This document shows positions 32,109-43,100 of a stretch of DNA of 64,000 bases, piece by piece. This DNA comes from Actinomortierella ambigua (Eukaryota > Mortierellomycota > Mortierellomycetes > Mortierellales > Mortierellaceae): NCBI GenBank assembly GCA_016098155.1, contig JAAAJB010000114.1:1-64000 (forward strand), written 5' to 3'. Position 1 is the stretch's first letter. Each line of letters begins with the position of its first letter. The position numbers and the translations under genes were made by a program. The notes beneath the pieces were generated by a model. That model saw only the letters and a list, made by a program, of their open reading frames with translations, did not search any database and was not told the origin of the DNA.

Positions 32109-33482
32109 TCAGTCAAGAACATCAATCACAACATCTGCAAACTCGAAAAATGCCACTCCGCGGCACGGTATCTCTTCAGCTGGGAGCAAGCGATGAACAA
32201 GGTACCACGGCTGTTGCTGGAGCTCCATCAGCGCAAGCACGGCTACCTGTGGCAACTGGGCCTGACGATTCATCAACACCCCGAGCCATGGGCGTGGAGC
32301 GAGGACATAGCGGTCCAACATCCTCGAGGCCAGCCATTCTGCTGCCCATCCCGACGACTCGGCCAGATTCATCACCATCGCTGTCGTTGCCACATTCGGC
32401 GTTCCTGGAAGGGCCAACACCATCGTCATCGGCGGTGGAGGCGATCGCACCATCATGTACGCCACGATCCGGCGGTTCAGTCTTGCCATGTCGGGACCGT
32501 ACACCATCAGTTGCATCGAGTAGCACCAGTCGGTCCATCGCGCGCGGTTCCACAGTCTTCCTAGCACTGCATCCTCCAGACGCCAGAGCTCTGGCATCAT
32601 GTACACGAACCGATTCCGAGGCTCTCGTCCACGCTGCATCCAATCCAGGTACAGCTCCTCGGTCGTGGTCGTAAAACCCATTTCGCCAAATCCTCGCCAG
32701 GGGCCCGGGACGACACTCCCCTCCCCTTCCCCCTCGTCCTCCTGCGCCCTCTCGGCTTCAGCCTCGGGCCCAAGATCATATGCAACGTAGCAAATGAACC
32801 ACGCGTAATGCAGCGCTCGCAACAACGGTGGTAAAGGCAAGGTGGCCGCCCATGGTTGGCACAGGCCCGGGGGTAGGACACCCAGTGCACAGAAGCGACG
32901 AATCGGGCGTCCAGCCTGCTGCAGCAGCTCTGCCGTAGTTGGGTCCTGGAGGTAGTAAAAGACCAAGTCCGGGTTGCGAGCACACATCTCGCGCAGGTCA
33001 TACACCTCGCCATCGCTCTGCACCAACCCAAACATGACGAGCATCTCCACGGACAGTGTCTTGGTAGGACCATCCGCATCGATCAGCGGCAGCCGTCGAA
33101 TCACGCGTAGGAGCGCCACATCTTCCTCTCGCTCGTCCGTCGCCGGATTGGCGCCCTCGGGCGTCAGAGTGATGCCTGTCAAGACCTTGGGCTGGCCCCA
33201 CCAGGCGATTGGAGGCAGGGCCGACCGCGTCGCCTCTTGGAACGGAAGAGCGTAGACTCGAAGGCGGGGCATCAGGATACAGAGCTTGACCAGACGCTCT
33301 ATGGTCGATCGTTCAAAGCATAGCTCGCGGAGTTGGTCGTTAAAGGACAAGGGTGGCGCACTATACTGGAAACAGGCAATGCGTTCGCGCCATTGACGAG
33401 GTGACATCAGTGGAGCCCTGAAGGCCTGAACGTTCAGTAACGGTATAGGTGAGGATGGTCTAGGGTGGACGGGGTCGGTCAT
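32109..33482 (-). CDS. Hypothetical protein, 457 aa
   Basis: Single open frame starting MTDPVHPRPSSP. A Met 26 codons upstream is possible, but that segment is His/Tyr-rich and follows a TATA element closely, so the internal Met is preferred. The protein is rich in Leu, Arg, Pro and Trp (e.g. LWNRARWTDWCYSMQLMVYG) and looks helical; there is an acidic insert (EAEAERAQEDEGEGEG) near the middle. No domain known to me, no signal peptide, no sure membrane helix. GC-rich third positions support coding on this strand rather than on the overlapping plus-strand frames. It lies tandem to and downstream of the aminotransferase, 234 bp beyond that gene's stop codon. Confidence 0.6.
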   Translation of the reverse strand: MTDPVHPRPSSPIPLLNVQAFRAPLMSPRQWRERIACFQYSAPPLSFNDQLRELCFERSTIERLVKLCILMPRLRVYALPFQEATRSALPPIAWWGQPKVLTGITLTPEGANPATDEREEDVALLRVIRRLPLIDADGPTKTLSVEMLVMFGLVQSDGEVYDLREMCARNPDLVFYYLQDPTTAELLQQAGRPIRRFCALGVLPPGLCQPWAATLPLPPLLRALHYAWFICYVAYDLGPEAEAERAQEDEGEGEGSVVPGPWRGFGEMGFTTTTEELYLDWMQRGREPRNRFVYMMPELWRLEDAVLGRLWNRARWTDWCYSMQLMVYGPDMARLNRRIVAYMMVRSPPPPMTMVLALPGTPNVATTAMVMNLAESSGWAAEWLASRMLDRYVLAPRPWLGVLMNRQAQLPQVAVLALMELQQQPWYLVHRLLPAEEIPCRGVAFFEFADVVIDVLD

Positions 33483-33550
33483 ATTGGGAAGCGTTGGGTG
33501 ATAGTGGTAGTGTTGGTGGTGAAAGAAGAAATGATATGATAAAGCCCTGT

Positions 33551-33558
33551 ATTTATAC
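33551..33558 (-). promoter_or_regulatory. TATA box of the 457-aa gene
   Basis: TATAAAT on the minus strand, about 70 bp before the preferred start codon. Confidence 0.5.
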
Positions 33559-33715
33559 AAAATTTGCTCCGCATATGAATAAATATAAAGATGAAGGGAA
33601 AAGCCTTTTGCGTTTTTGTGTGGATAGATAGCTACATCAATCTATAAAAAAAAAAGGTACGAAGCCACGAAGAACACTGGTTTTCCACAGAACGATCTGT
33701 CGAGTGAATTGGCGG

Positions 33716-35456
33716 TCAAAGTTCTTTGATGGTATCCTCAAGCACCTTGAGAGCATAGTCTAGGGTGTCCCGATCCACCTGCGATCCCATGTGGCCAATG
33801 CGGAAAAGTGCATTTGCAGTTTCTCCATAGCTATTAAGAAAACCGATGATCAGAATTGTGGGTGAGTCTTTCGTACTACAGCGACTCTAGAAGAAAAAGT
33901 GGGAAGGCTGGCCACTTGACAACAATCTCAGCAAACAATATCCAGGTGTCGTGGGTTGTCTTGTTTAGGGCTAATCTTACCTTCCACCAAAAATAACGCC
34001 ACGCTTCCGGAGCTTGGCATCCAACTCCTTCCAAGTGGTGTTGGCTGGGACGTGGACAGCGGTCACTGAGGGCGAGTTCATCCACTCTAGCTCGTCGCTC
34101 CACCACAGCTTCAACCCCATCTTCTTCACAGCCTCACGACAATGTGCAGCGGCCTCTGCGTGAGCATCATAGACTGCCTGGGCGTTCTCATTCTTGTCGC
34201 CATACATGGCCTTGAGCTGGATGTCCAGGGCATCAAGGGCGGACCATAATGGGGTATAAGGAAAGTCGGAGCACTATGTAAAGAGCATCATTGGGCATGG
34301 AAGAAGAAAGTATACGCGCGTTTTCAATTTTCAAAGAACCTCCAAGATAGAAAAGTCGTAGAGAAAAACAAGATTCAAAAATGTCGCCGTAAAAAGGAGG
34401 CCTACCTTGGCGATTGTCTTGAACGGCAGCAGGGCGTCATACCCAGTGTACGCCACCTTCTCGATCTGCTTCCATGCCTTGTTGCTCACAGTAATCATGG
34501 CCAACGATGGTTCACAAGAAAAGACCTTTTGACTTCCAATCAGACCTATCGAAAGAAAGGTGGTAAGTGCAATGTTGAATATAATCGTCCACCGAGCGAT
34601 GCTTCCCATCCAGATGTCTGTTGGCTGTACCAATATCAATGTTCCATGCGGCAAAGTCCACTGGGCATGCACCGACTGCACTGACTATGTCGACATAGTA
34701 AAGCGCGCCAACTTCTGCGGCCACCTCCCCAATGGCCTTTACAGCCTCCGAGTTGAGTGCACCCGTCGGTGTATCGCAGTGGCAAGCTATTCGAGAAAAG
34801 AGAGAGAGAGAGAGAGAGAAAGAGAATCCAAATCAGTCAAAAAAAAACCCCCCTTTTTTCCTTTGCAAGATTGATGTCAAAGACAGGTATGGCTTTACCA
34901 GTGATCAGGTCAGGCTTCCACTCCCGGATCTTGGCCAATGCCTTGTCGACCTGGATGGGGGCATCCCAGGGGCTAGCGATGAGTTCGACGTCGATATTTG
35001 GATACCGCAAGCTCTTGACCATGTCATACATGCCATCGCCATAGACACCGTTGCCGACGCAGAGGACCTTGTACTTGTTGCCGGTCACAGGATGGCCGCT
35101 GGCATCAAAGGGCCAAGGGATCACCGACTTTAAGCCTCCCCACAGCGCGACCATACCCTCGCCAGGCAGGATGACGATCGAGCCACTCTCGGACGGGAAA
35201 TTGACTAGTCTAGCAAGCCTAGCGCAGCAGCTCTGGTAGGTCGCTGCGCACTCCTCATACAGATCGCCACTGCCGTAGTATGTTGTTGCGTAGCGGTCCC
35301 GAAGGAGTGTGGGAATATTGGTAGGTCCTAGTTGAACAGGGGAAGAAAAATACCGAGTTATGAGCGAGGGGAAAAAATAGGAGGTGTTATTGTTGTGGAT
35401 GGATGGACAAAGGAGAAATGCCTACCGGGCACTAAATGAGCACGAGGTTGGTCCAT
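33716..35456 (-). CDS. AGX1: Alanine-glyoxylate aminotransferase, 387 aa
   Basis: Model: complement(join(33716..33830, 33981..34273, 34406..34545, 34631..34786, 34899..35327, 35426..35456)), six exons. A class-V PLP aminotransferase that converts glyoxylate plus alanine to glycine plus pyruvate, a route to glycine in fungi. The N-terminus HLVPGPTNIPTLLRDR is typical. Other family features are CHCDTPTGALNS, YYVDIVSAVGACPVDF and the PLP-binding Lys212 in GLIGSQKVFSCEP; length and lysine position fit the family (human AGT Lys209). The C-terminus ends IKEL, which is not a standard PTS1 peroxisomal signal, so a cytosolic or mitochondrial location is likelier. An (AG)n tract sits in the intron near 34800-34820. 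The start is a 31-bp first exon. Confidence 0.93.
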
Positions 35457-36330
35457 GGCAAACAACGAAGGAATGAGGGATGAAGGAGTGAAAGAGAGTG
35501 AAAGAGAGTGAATGAGAGTGAATGAGAAAGGGATAGAGAGAAAGGGAGAGAGAGAGAGAGAGAGAGAGGAAAGAAAGAGCGAGAGAGAGAAAGCGATATA
35601 TACAGAAAGAGAGGATTAGGCGGTTAAACTTTGTATAATATTCGGTTTTGATTTGACTCTTTTTGACAAAGGTCAATGCGACCCGATCCATTCCTGCTGG
35701 TACTCCCTGGAGGGGGGAGAGGGGAGAGGGGAGAGGGACTTCTGCAAGACTACGTACATTGTTACAATGTTATGGCTAGCGCTATCGAGCAGGAAGCGTG
35801 CTCGTCCTTTTTCTCCTAACTACCTCCATGGCCACTCTACTCCAGCCAATGAAGCAGATAACACGGTGCACCTTGCCCTGATATTATGCCTCTGGCGGAC
35901 CCTGATGATTGGATGGGTGGTGGGGGGAAATGATATTTTTGGTGGCGACCAGTCTGGTTACAAGACACCTTTTACATCCTGCCTTCCCAGTTTGTTTGTA
36001 TTCCACATGCACATCATCTATCTTGTGCTCCCCATCTCTCTGCACTTGGTCGCCAACTTTTTGAGGGACAGAGTGGAAGTGACAAAGAGTGAAAGACTGA
36101 GAGGACGGGAGAGACGGGGGGGGCACAGGGGAGTGAGAAACGCATCAATGCTTCTCGTATCCATTCAGGAGTAGGAGGAAAAAATGATCACAAGAGGGGG
36201 AATGAGGCTAAATCCCTCGCCACTGCCTGCAACACCGAATTCTTCTCTTTCTCTCTCCTCACACTCTTCTCCTTCTTCTCTTCCTTTTACTCTCCTCATT
36301 GCATCCATCCATCCCATTGCCCATCGACAA
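35457..36330. promoter_or_regulatory. Divergent intergenic region, AGX1 / SEL1 gene
   Basis: Carries a (GA)n tract (about 35544-35568) before AGX1 and a pyrimidine-rich stretch (36235-36300) before the SEL1 gene. The 173-aa frame at 35653 shows no domain and is judged non-coding. Confidence 0.4.
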
Positions 36331-38633
36331 ATGCACATGTTTCCCATGGTAACGCCTCATTCTTTTGCCTCCTCCTTGGCTCCACTCTCCATGCACCTTC
36401 TTTGCAAACACCCCTCCTTAACACCCTTTGATTGCTTTCTCTATTGTCTCCACCACTACAATAGCGCCAAGGACCCGTGGATTTGATAGCACTTACCATC
36501 GAGGCCGAACAGTTCAATGTCGAGGCGCAGGTAGCGCTCGCCAAGCTGTACGGGTACGGTGTGCTGCTGCCAAAGAACGAACAACTGGCATTCTATTGGT
36601 ATCGCCAAGCCGCCAATCGCGGTCACGTCGTCTCCCAATGGCAGCTCGGTGACATGTTGCTCGATGGCAAGGGCACCCCGCAGAGCGACACCGAGGCTGC
36701 CAAATGGTACCACGAGGCCGCTTTACATGGCAGCGCGACCGCCCAAAACAAGCTGGGCGGCATGTACCAAAAGGGCCGGGGCCTCGCCCTCGACGAATCC
36801 ATGGCCGTCCACTGGTACCGCAAAGCGGCCGAGCAAGGGCTACCCGACGCGCAAAATCGGCTTGGCATGATGTACCACGGTGGTCGGGGCGTTCAACAAG
36901 ACGATGTCGAGGCCGTGCTCTGGTACCGCAAAGCGGCCGACCAAGGATGCCCTTACGCCCAGTACAACATTGGGCTGATGTACAAGAACGGCAAGGGCGT
37001 CGAAAAGAGCTACAGCCATGCTGTCGCCTGGTATCGGAGGGCCGCCAATCTCGGGAACGTGGACGCTCAAAACAACCTGGGCTGGATGTATCAGAACGGT
37101 CGCGGTGTAGAAAAGGACAACACCGAGGCGGCTGCCTGGTACTCCAAGGCCGCCCTGCAAGGTAGTCCCTACGCCCAATCCAATCTTGGGCTCATGTACA
37201 TGAATGGACAAGGCGTGCCCAAGGACGACCTTGTTGCTGTCACTTGGTTTCGTCGCGCTGCCGAAAAGGACCACGCCGCGGCTCAGTGTCATCTCGGCAA
37301 CATGCACCGGTACGGCCGAGGGGTCGAGCAGAGCCACGTCGAGGCCGTCATGTGGTTCCGCAAGGCGGCCATGCAAGGAAACTCGTCTGCGCAGCACAGC
37401 CTGGGCTGGATGTACGAGAACGGCCTCGGTGTCCAGCAGGATTATCTACAGGCCGTCTCCTGGCACCGCAAGGCTGCCGACCAAGGGAACGCCAACGCTC
37501 AAAACTCGCTTGGCTGGCTCTACGACAAGGGTCGAGGCGTCCCCCAGAGCGACGACGAGGCTGTCCTTTGGTACCGCAAGGCCGCCGAGCAAGGAAGCTC
37601 GCGCGCTCAAAACAATCTCGGTGCCATGTACCAGATGGGCAGAGGCGTCGAGCGCAGCGACGCCGAGGCGGTGACCTGGTTCCGGCTCGCGGCAGAACAA
37701 GGCCGAGCCAGCGCCCAGTGCAATCTCGGAGCCATGTATGAAAAGGGTCAAGGGATTGAGCAGAATGACAAGGAGGCTGTAGCGTGGTATCGGAAGGCAG
37801 CCACCCAGGACTATGCAGGCGCTCAGTTCAGCCTTGGTACAATGTTCCGAGAAGGGCGGGGTGTCGAAAAGAGCACTGCCGAGGCTGTATCTTGGTATCT
37901 CAAGGCCGCTGAGCAATCCAACGAGAACGCACTCAACTACCTCGGATGGATGTACGAGACAGGACAAGGTGTTGAACAGAGTCATATCGAGGCGGTCAAG
38001 TGGTACCGCAAAGCCGTTGACGTGGGGAGCTCCCATGCACAGTTTTGTCTAGGCAACCTTTACTACGATGGTCGAGGCGTCGAACAAAGCGATGTTGATG
38101 CAGTGGCCTGGTATCGTAAGGCGGCCGAGTCTGGAAACGCGAGCGCGCAGAACAACCTTGCCTGGATGCATGACTTGGGCCGTGGCGTGGAGCAGAGTGA
38201 TGAAGCAGCCCAGTCATGGTGCCTCAAGAGCGCCATTCAAGGATGTAAGGAGGCCCAGTTTGGCATCGGATCGATGTACGAACTTGGCATTGTGGTCGAA
38301 CAGAGCGATGAAGAAGCCCTGAAATGGTTTCAAAGGGCAGCCGATCAGGGCGAGGCAGACGCTCTGCTCCATGTCAAAGGGATTGAGAAAAAGCGCCAGC
38401 AGGCGACTGTACCAAAGGGTCGTGCTCACCTAGTATCGTGGTACCTGCAGGCTGCCGAACAAGGAGACGCGTCGGCGTGCTTCAACCTAGGGATGATACA
38501 CGAGAAGGGCTTGGGTATTCCCAAAAACCTCGCTCAAGCCGTCGAGTGGTTTGGTAAGGCCAACGAAGAGGGCCATGAAAGCGGCAAAGAGAGGCGGCAG
38601 TTCTTTCTTAGCATCCTGGCCAAAGAGCCTTGA
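36331..38633 (+). CDS. SEL1-like repeat protein, 19 repeats
   Basis: Essentially the whole protein is SEL1 (TPR-like) repeats of 36 residues with consensus AQxxLGxMYxxGRGVEQSxxEAVxWYRKAAEQG; I count 19 units, the 18th divergent with a small insertion. Such solenoids act as scaffolds, for example in chitin-synthase regulation (Chs4/Skt5-like), ER degradation (Hrd3) or signalling; nothing here singles out one. The main frame (36465-38633) has no early ATG. I propose a tiny first exon, 36331-36348 (MHMFPM), with a GTAACG donor and an ATAG acceptor at 36464, both in phase 0, giving about 729 aa. A longer or different 5' exon is possible. No signal peptide or membrane segment is seen. AATAAA lies at 38652, 18 bp after the stop. 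Confidence 0.82.
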
Positions 38634-38651
38634 CATTTACTTGGAGTCTTG

Positions 38652-38657
38652 AATAAA
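38652..38657 (+). promoter_or_regulatory. AATAAA polyadenylation signal of the SEL1 gene
   Basis: Consensus hexamer directly after the SEL1 stop codon. Confidence 0.6.
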
Positions 38658-39250
38658 GCACGAGGAGTTAATCATGAGGCTGACTGACCGCATTTGAGCA
38701 AATAGAAAAATGATGCGCAGTCAAGATTTCTGGATTGCATGGCAAGCACGGACTCCACTTCCTCAACTAGCCCCTGCAGAAGAATTTTAGTGCTGTACGG
38801 GCCACCTTCACCCACCAAATTATTTTATTTTCCATGGATAAGCATCAGTTGGCATCAAGGCAATGATTTCATGCATCAAATACTGCCCTCTGTTATGATC
38901 GCCGTACTCGATGACAAAAGGTGCTCGTACCCCCGAACAGATTTTATTTGCGTACCTCTTTCCCTCCTCTCATTCGCATGGATTAGCACCCATCTAACGT
39001 GTCATTTTGTCTCCCCTCCTCTAGATAACAAGAAACGGCCAAGCGAAGGCGTGTGAAGGACAACAGCAAAGTGTAAGCATGCGTTCTATGCTGTGATGGA
39101 GCCGGAGAATACTATAGCGCAAAGGAGAGCATCTCTCTCCGGGGGGGATGGAGGGGCATCAATACCCTTCCAAGGAACACATTTTTCACTCTACTGTTGT
39201 TGTGTTGAGAACAAGATGATAAGGGTTACACAAAGGAGTTAGGCTCGTTG

Positions 39251-39251
39251 C

Positions 39252-39282
<31 letters not shown>

Positions 39283-39298
39283 GAGAGAGAGAGAGAGA
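39251..39298 (+). repeat. (GA)n microsatellite, imperfect
   Basis: Two GA blocks separated by GAATGAGC. Confidence 0.8.
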
Positions 39299-40041
39299 AA
39301 AGTGAGAGACGGGAGAGTGCCAACTTGAGGCTTGCAACGTCCTCCCCCACCTAATTAGCGGATCTCCCATGCACTTTCCCCTTGTTGCAGAAGGGTGGCA
39401 AGCCTCATCCATTAGGGCTGTCTTGCTCTCTCTACTCTTTTCACTCACCCTGTCAAACGATCTCATGTCCCATATCCATTCTTAAAAAGGAGCTCTTGAG
39501 GAAGCTTTTAGGTTGAGGTGTACAGATCATTTTCAACTTTAAGGATGACACTGCAAGGAGGCAAAGATACACAATTCCCAAAGGGGCTCGTCCATCTCAT
39601 CGCCAACTGTATTCTTCACCATGTCAGACTCAGTCAGAAGCGAACCTTACCACTGACGAGACAGCCCAGAATGAAAAAAAGGTATTGCCACTTGCAGCAT
39701 GAGTAAATATTACCTCCGGAGCGGGGAGGGGGGGGAAGCAGAGAAAGAGGCTATCCTCCTCCTTTCTTCTAGCCCCTTATTTTCTTTTCTTCACTTCGAC
39801 GCCGTATGACATGGTGTGCAATCAAGAGCCGCTACACACGACTGATACTTTGGATCGATTGGAGAGGGGAAGGGCTAATTCTTGAGAAACACGCGGTGAC
39901 CTGCGATGTGTCAATGTATCGGCGAGTTGTTATACTACTGCTCCTTATATGGCAGTAGAGGGGCTCTATTCGCCATGCATTGACACATCGCATTGTCCCA
40001 CGAAGGGAAAAAAAAGGTTACGTACTGCGGATGCTGCAACA

Positions 40042-40048
40042 TATAAAA
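40042..40048 (+). promoter_or_regulatory. TATA box of the ABC transporter gene
   Basis: TATAAAA about 85 bp upstream of the ATG at 40132. Confidence 0.5.
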
Positions 40049-40131
40049 AGGCCGAGATCTGATTCGCTCCGTTGGACCCTTCACACCTTTCTTCCCCTCT
40101 CCCTTCACTTTTTCTTGTTTGGTTCCTGCAC

Positions 40132-43100
40132 ATGATTCTTGGGACTGTTCAACCAACTGATAGAGACCGCCATTGGCGGTTCTGCCAGGACAAGGAAGGA
40201 TGGGTGAGAAACATATTCCACGACGATTGTATTTGACCTAGACGTTACCCATGCCGGCCTTCTTCTGACACTCTTTTTTTTGCCCCTCATCTCTCTTCAT
40301 ATACAGGGTCCTTTCAATCACGACCTTTTGGATCTCACGCCATGTGCTGCGTATACATGGGCTGTCGCCCTACCTGCCTTGGTCGCCCTTATGGCATTTG
40401 CTTTTCGGATCCGCAGTTTACGAACGAGCGCCGTAATTCCATTCCGCTTTGGTCGGACCTTTTGGATTTACTGGCCCTCTCAGTGCTGTATTGTTCTCGC
40501 CCTTGTGTCGCTTGCTAGCGTCTCCCTCACCTATCTCGAACTCCCCATCGCCGTCGCTCCTGCCAAGTACACTTTCTTTTTCGGGTCGATATCCATGTTC
40601 GCCGCATGGGTAAGTCCCTGTTGTTGTCAACTGAATCTGCCTCTGTGCTTGGTTTGTGAGCCAAGTGAGCCAAAACCTAATATGCCTTTTTTATTTTTTA
40701 TTTTTTTTTTGTGTTTGTTTGATCGTGCTCTGTACTGTTGATTGGTTTAGACGGCGGGCTTGCTTGTCAACTACTACGAACATCGCTATAGCACTCGGTC
40801 CTCAGACCTTCTGTTCGTCTTTTACATTGTGACACTACTCTCGACATTGGCCGTGTTCTCAAATATCTCCATCCGCTCTTCGGCCGAGACTGCCGAAGGC
40901 ATTGAGCAACTTTTGACACGCCTCAAGTTTTTCGCTTTCTTCATCGCCACCAGTTTTGTCGTGGAGGCATTCCCACGATCCAACACTCGCGTGCAGCAGC
41001 TTGCCAGGCAGATCGAGAAGCAGACAATCGTCTACCAGGCGAATTTCTGTTCTCGAGTCACCTTCCATTACCTGAATTATTTGCTCCGCTTGGGTACCCA
41101 GCGCGCGTTCCTAGACAGTGATATCCCACATCTTGCACCAGATCGCATGAAGAGCGAGATATGTGCCAAGGACATTCAGGATGCATGGAACGGAGCTCGT
41201 GCAAAATACGATGCTAGGGTGCGGGCCCAGCCTGGCAAGACCATCCAATCGCCCTCGCTCCTTTGGACCATCTTTTTCATGGAGAGATGGCGCTTCACAG
41301 CTGTGGCTGTTGGTCGCATTGTTGGCTCTGGATTGACATATCTTTTGCCAGAATTGCTCCGCCGCATTCTCCTGTATATCGAAGCCACTGTTGACGCCAG
41401 CAAACACCCTGAAAAGTACCCGCCTAATGGTCAGCCACCATATCCGCTCCGGTATGGCCTTCTTTTGGCTTTTGGCATGCTGACCCTCAACGTTGTAGGT
41501 TGCATTATTACCACCTATTCTTTCCACATGTCCCTCGTCTATGGCATGACCCTGAGGGGTGGAGTGACGCACATTGTTTACCTCAAGAGCTTGGTCCTGT
41601 CACCTGAGGCCCGTCAAGCGAACACTGTCGGATCTATTGTTAATCGCATGTCCGTCGATGCCGACAAGTTTTCGGTAAGATGATTCAAAGGGTGATCTGT
41701 ATGGGTGTTTGTAGTGATTTTCTTACCCTGTTTTAGAATGAAAAGGCTATGCGTGCTCATCCTTTTGCTTTTTTTTTCTGGTAATCTTTCTTACAACTAT
41801 ATTAGGTCGACTACCAAATGCTTCCATGGCTCCTTGGCTGTCCATTAGAGATTGTTTTTGGTGTGGTGATGCTCTATCGGATCATGGGATGGTCGAGCTT
41901 GGCTGGTGTGGTTCTGATCGTTGCCATGATACCGGCTCAAGGCTGGATGAGTTCTCGCATGATTCACGCGGAAGACGAGAAGCTTGAGCGTATGGACGAG
42001 CGAGTCCGACTCATGACCGAGATCTTGGCCGGCATGAAGATCATCAAACTCTATGGCTGGGGCATGTCTTTTCTCAACAAGGTGCTCGCGATTCGAAAGC
42101 AGGAGGTGGCAGCCTTGCGACAAGTGACCATATTACGTGCGTTCGTCAATATGGTCTTCTCGTCATGGACACTACTCGTCTCCTTGCTGACCTTCAGCAT
42201 CTACGCCACGGTCGGTGGTCCTGGATTCACTCCTGGCCGCATGACAGCAGACGTTGTCTTTGCAAGTCTCGCCGTCTTCAGCAAGCTTAGTGGACCTATG
42301 GGCCTGTTCAGTCACTGCTGGGGCTCCTACATCAGTCTCCGAGTTTCGACCGGTCGCGTGCAAGAACTTCTTCTTGCCGATGAGATTGATGAGAACGTTG
42401 TTGAGCGATATCCTCGCAGTGCTGCCGAACAAGATCCTCAGACTCTCCAGCCAGTTGTCATCAAGCTGGAGAATGCAACCATGGCATGGACCAAGGGCGT
42501 GGATATGAGCAGCAACAGAACAATGAACCTACACGATGACGAGCGTCAGCCACTCTTGGCTTCCGACCATAGTGCCAAGACCGACGACAAACCAACACTC
42601 AAGAACATCAACTTGTCCATCGAAGAGTCGTCTCTCACCGCCATTGTGGGTCGCGTTGGCCAGGGCAAGTCGAGTTTTCTGAGCGCTATCACCGGAGAGA
42701 TGTACAAAAGAAGCGGCACCATCAAGACATTTGGTACCATCGCCTACGTCCCTCAGCAGGCATGGATCATCCACGGCACCCTCCGCGACAACATTCTTTT
42801 CGGCAAGCCACTCGACCAAGACAAGTACGATCGCATTGTCTTTGCAGCAGGATTGCTGCCCGATATCGCGATGCTTCCAGCAGGCGACCAGACCGAGATT
42901 GGCGAGCGAGGAATCAACTTGTCGGGTGGTCAGAAGCAGCGAGTCTCGCTTGCGAGAGCTGCCTACCAGGATGCTGATATTTACTTGTTGGACGACCCCT
43001 TGAGCGCTGTGGACGCACACGTGGACCAGCATCTGTGGGAGCACCTGATCGGCCCTGAAAGTCTGCTTGCTGAAAAGACGCGAGTGCTCGTTACCCATGG

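Larger units (their letters stand above)
38658..40131. other. Intergenic region upstream of the ABC transporter
   Basis: No supported gene. It holds (GA)n at 39251-39298, a G-run at 39720-39740 and the transporter promoter. TATAAAA at 40042-40048 lies about 85 bp before the transporter ATG. Confidence 0.5.

Noticed and set aside
31710..32564. 284-codon plus-strand frame
   Set aside because: It overlaps the 457-aa minus-strand gene antisense; the minus frame is longer, has a TATA box in place and better protein composition.
32176..32643. 155-codon minus-strand frame within the 457-aa gene
   Set aside because: A shifted frame in GC-rich coding sequence; a shadow of the real gene.
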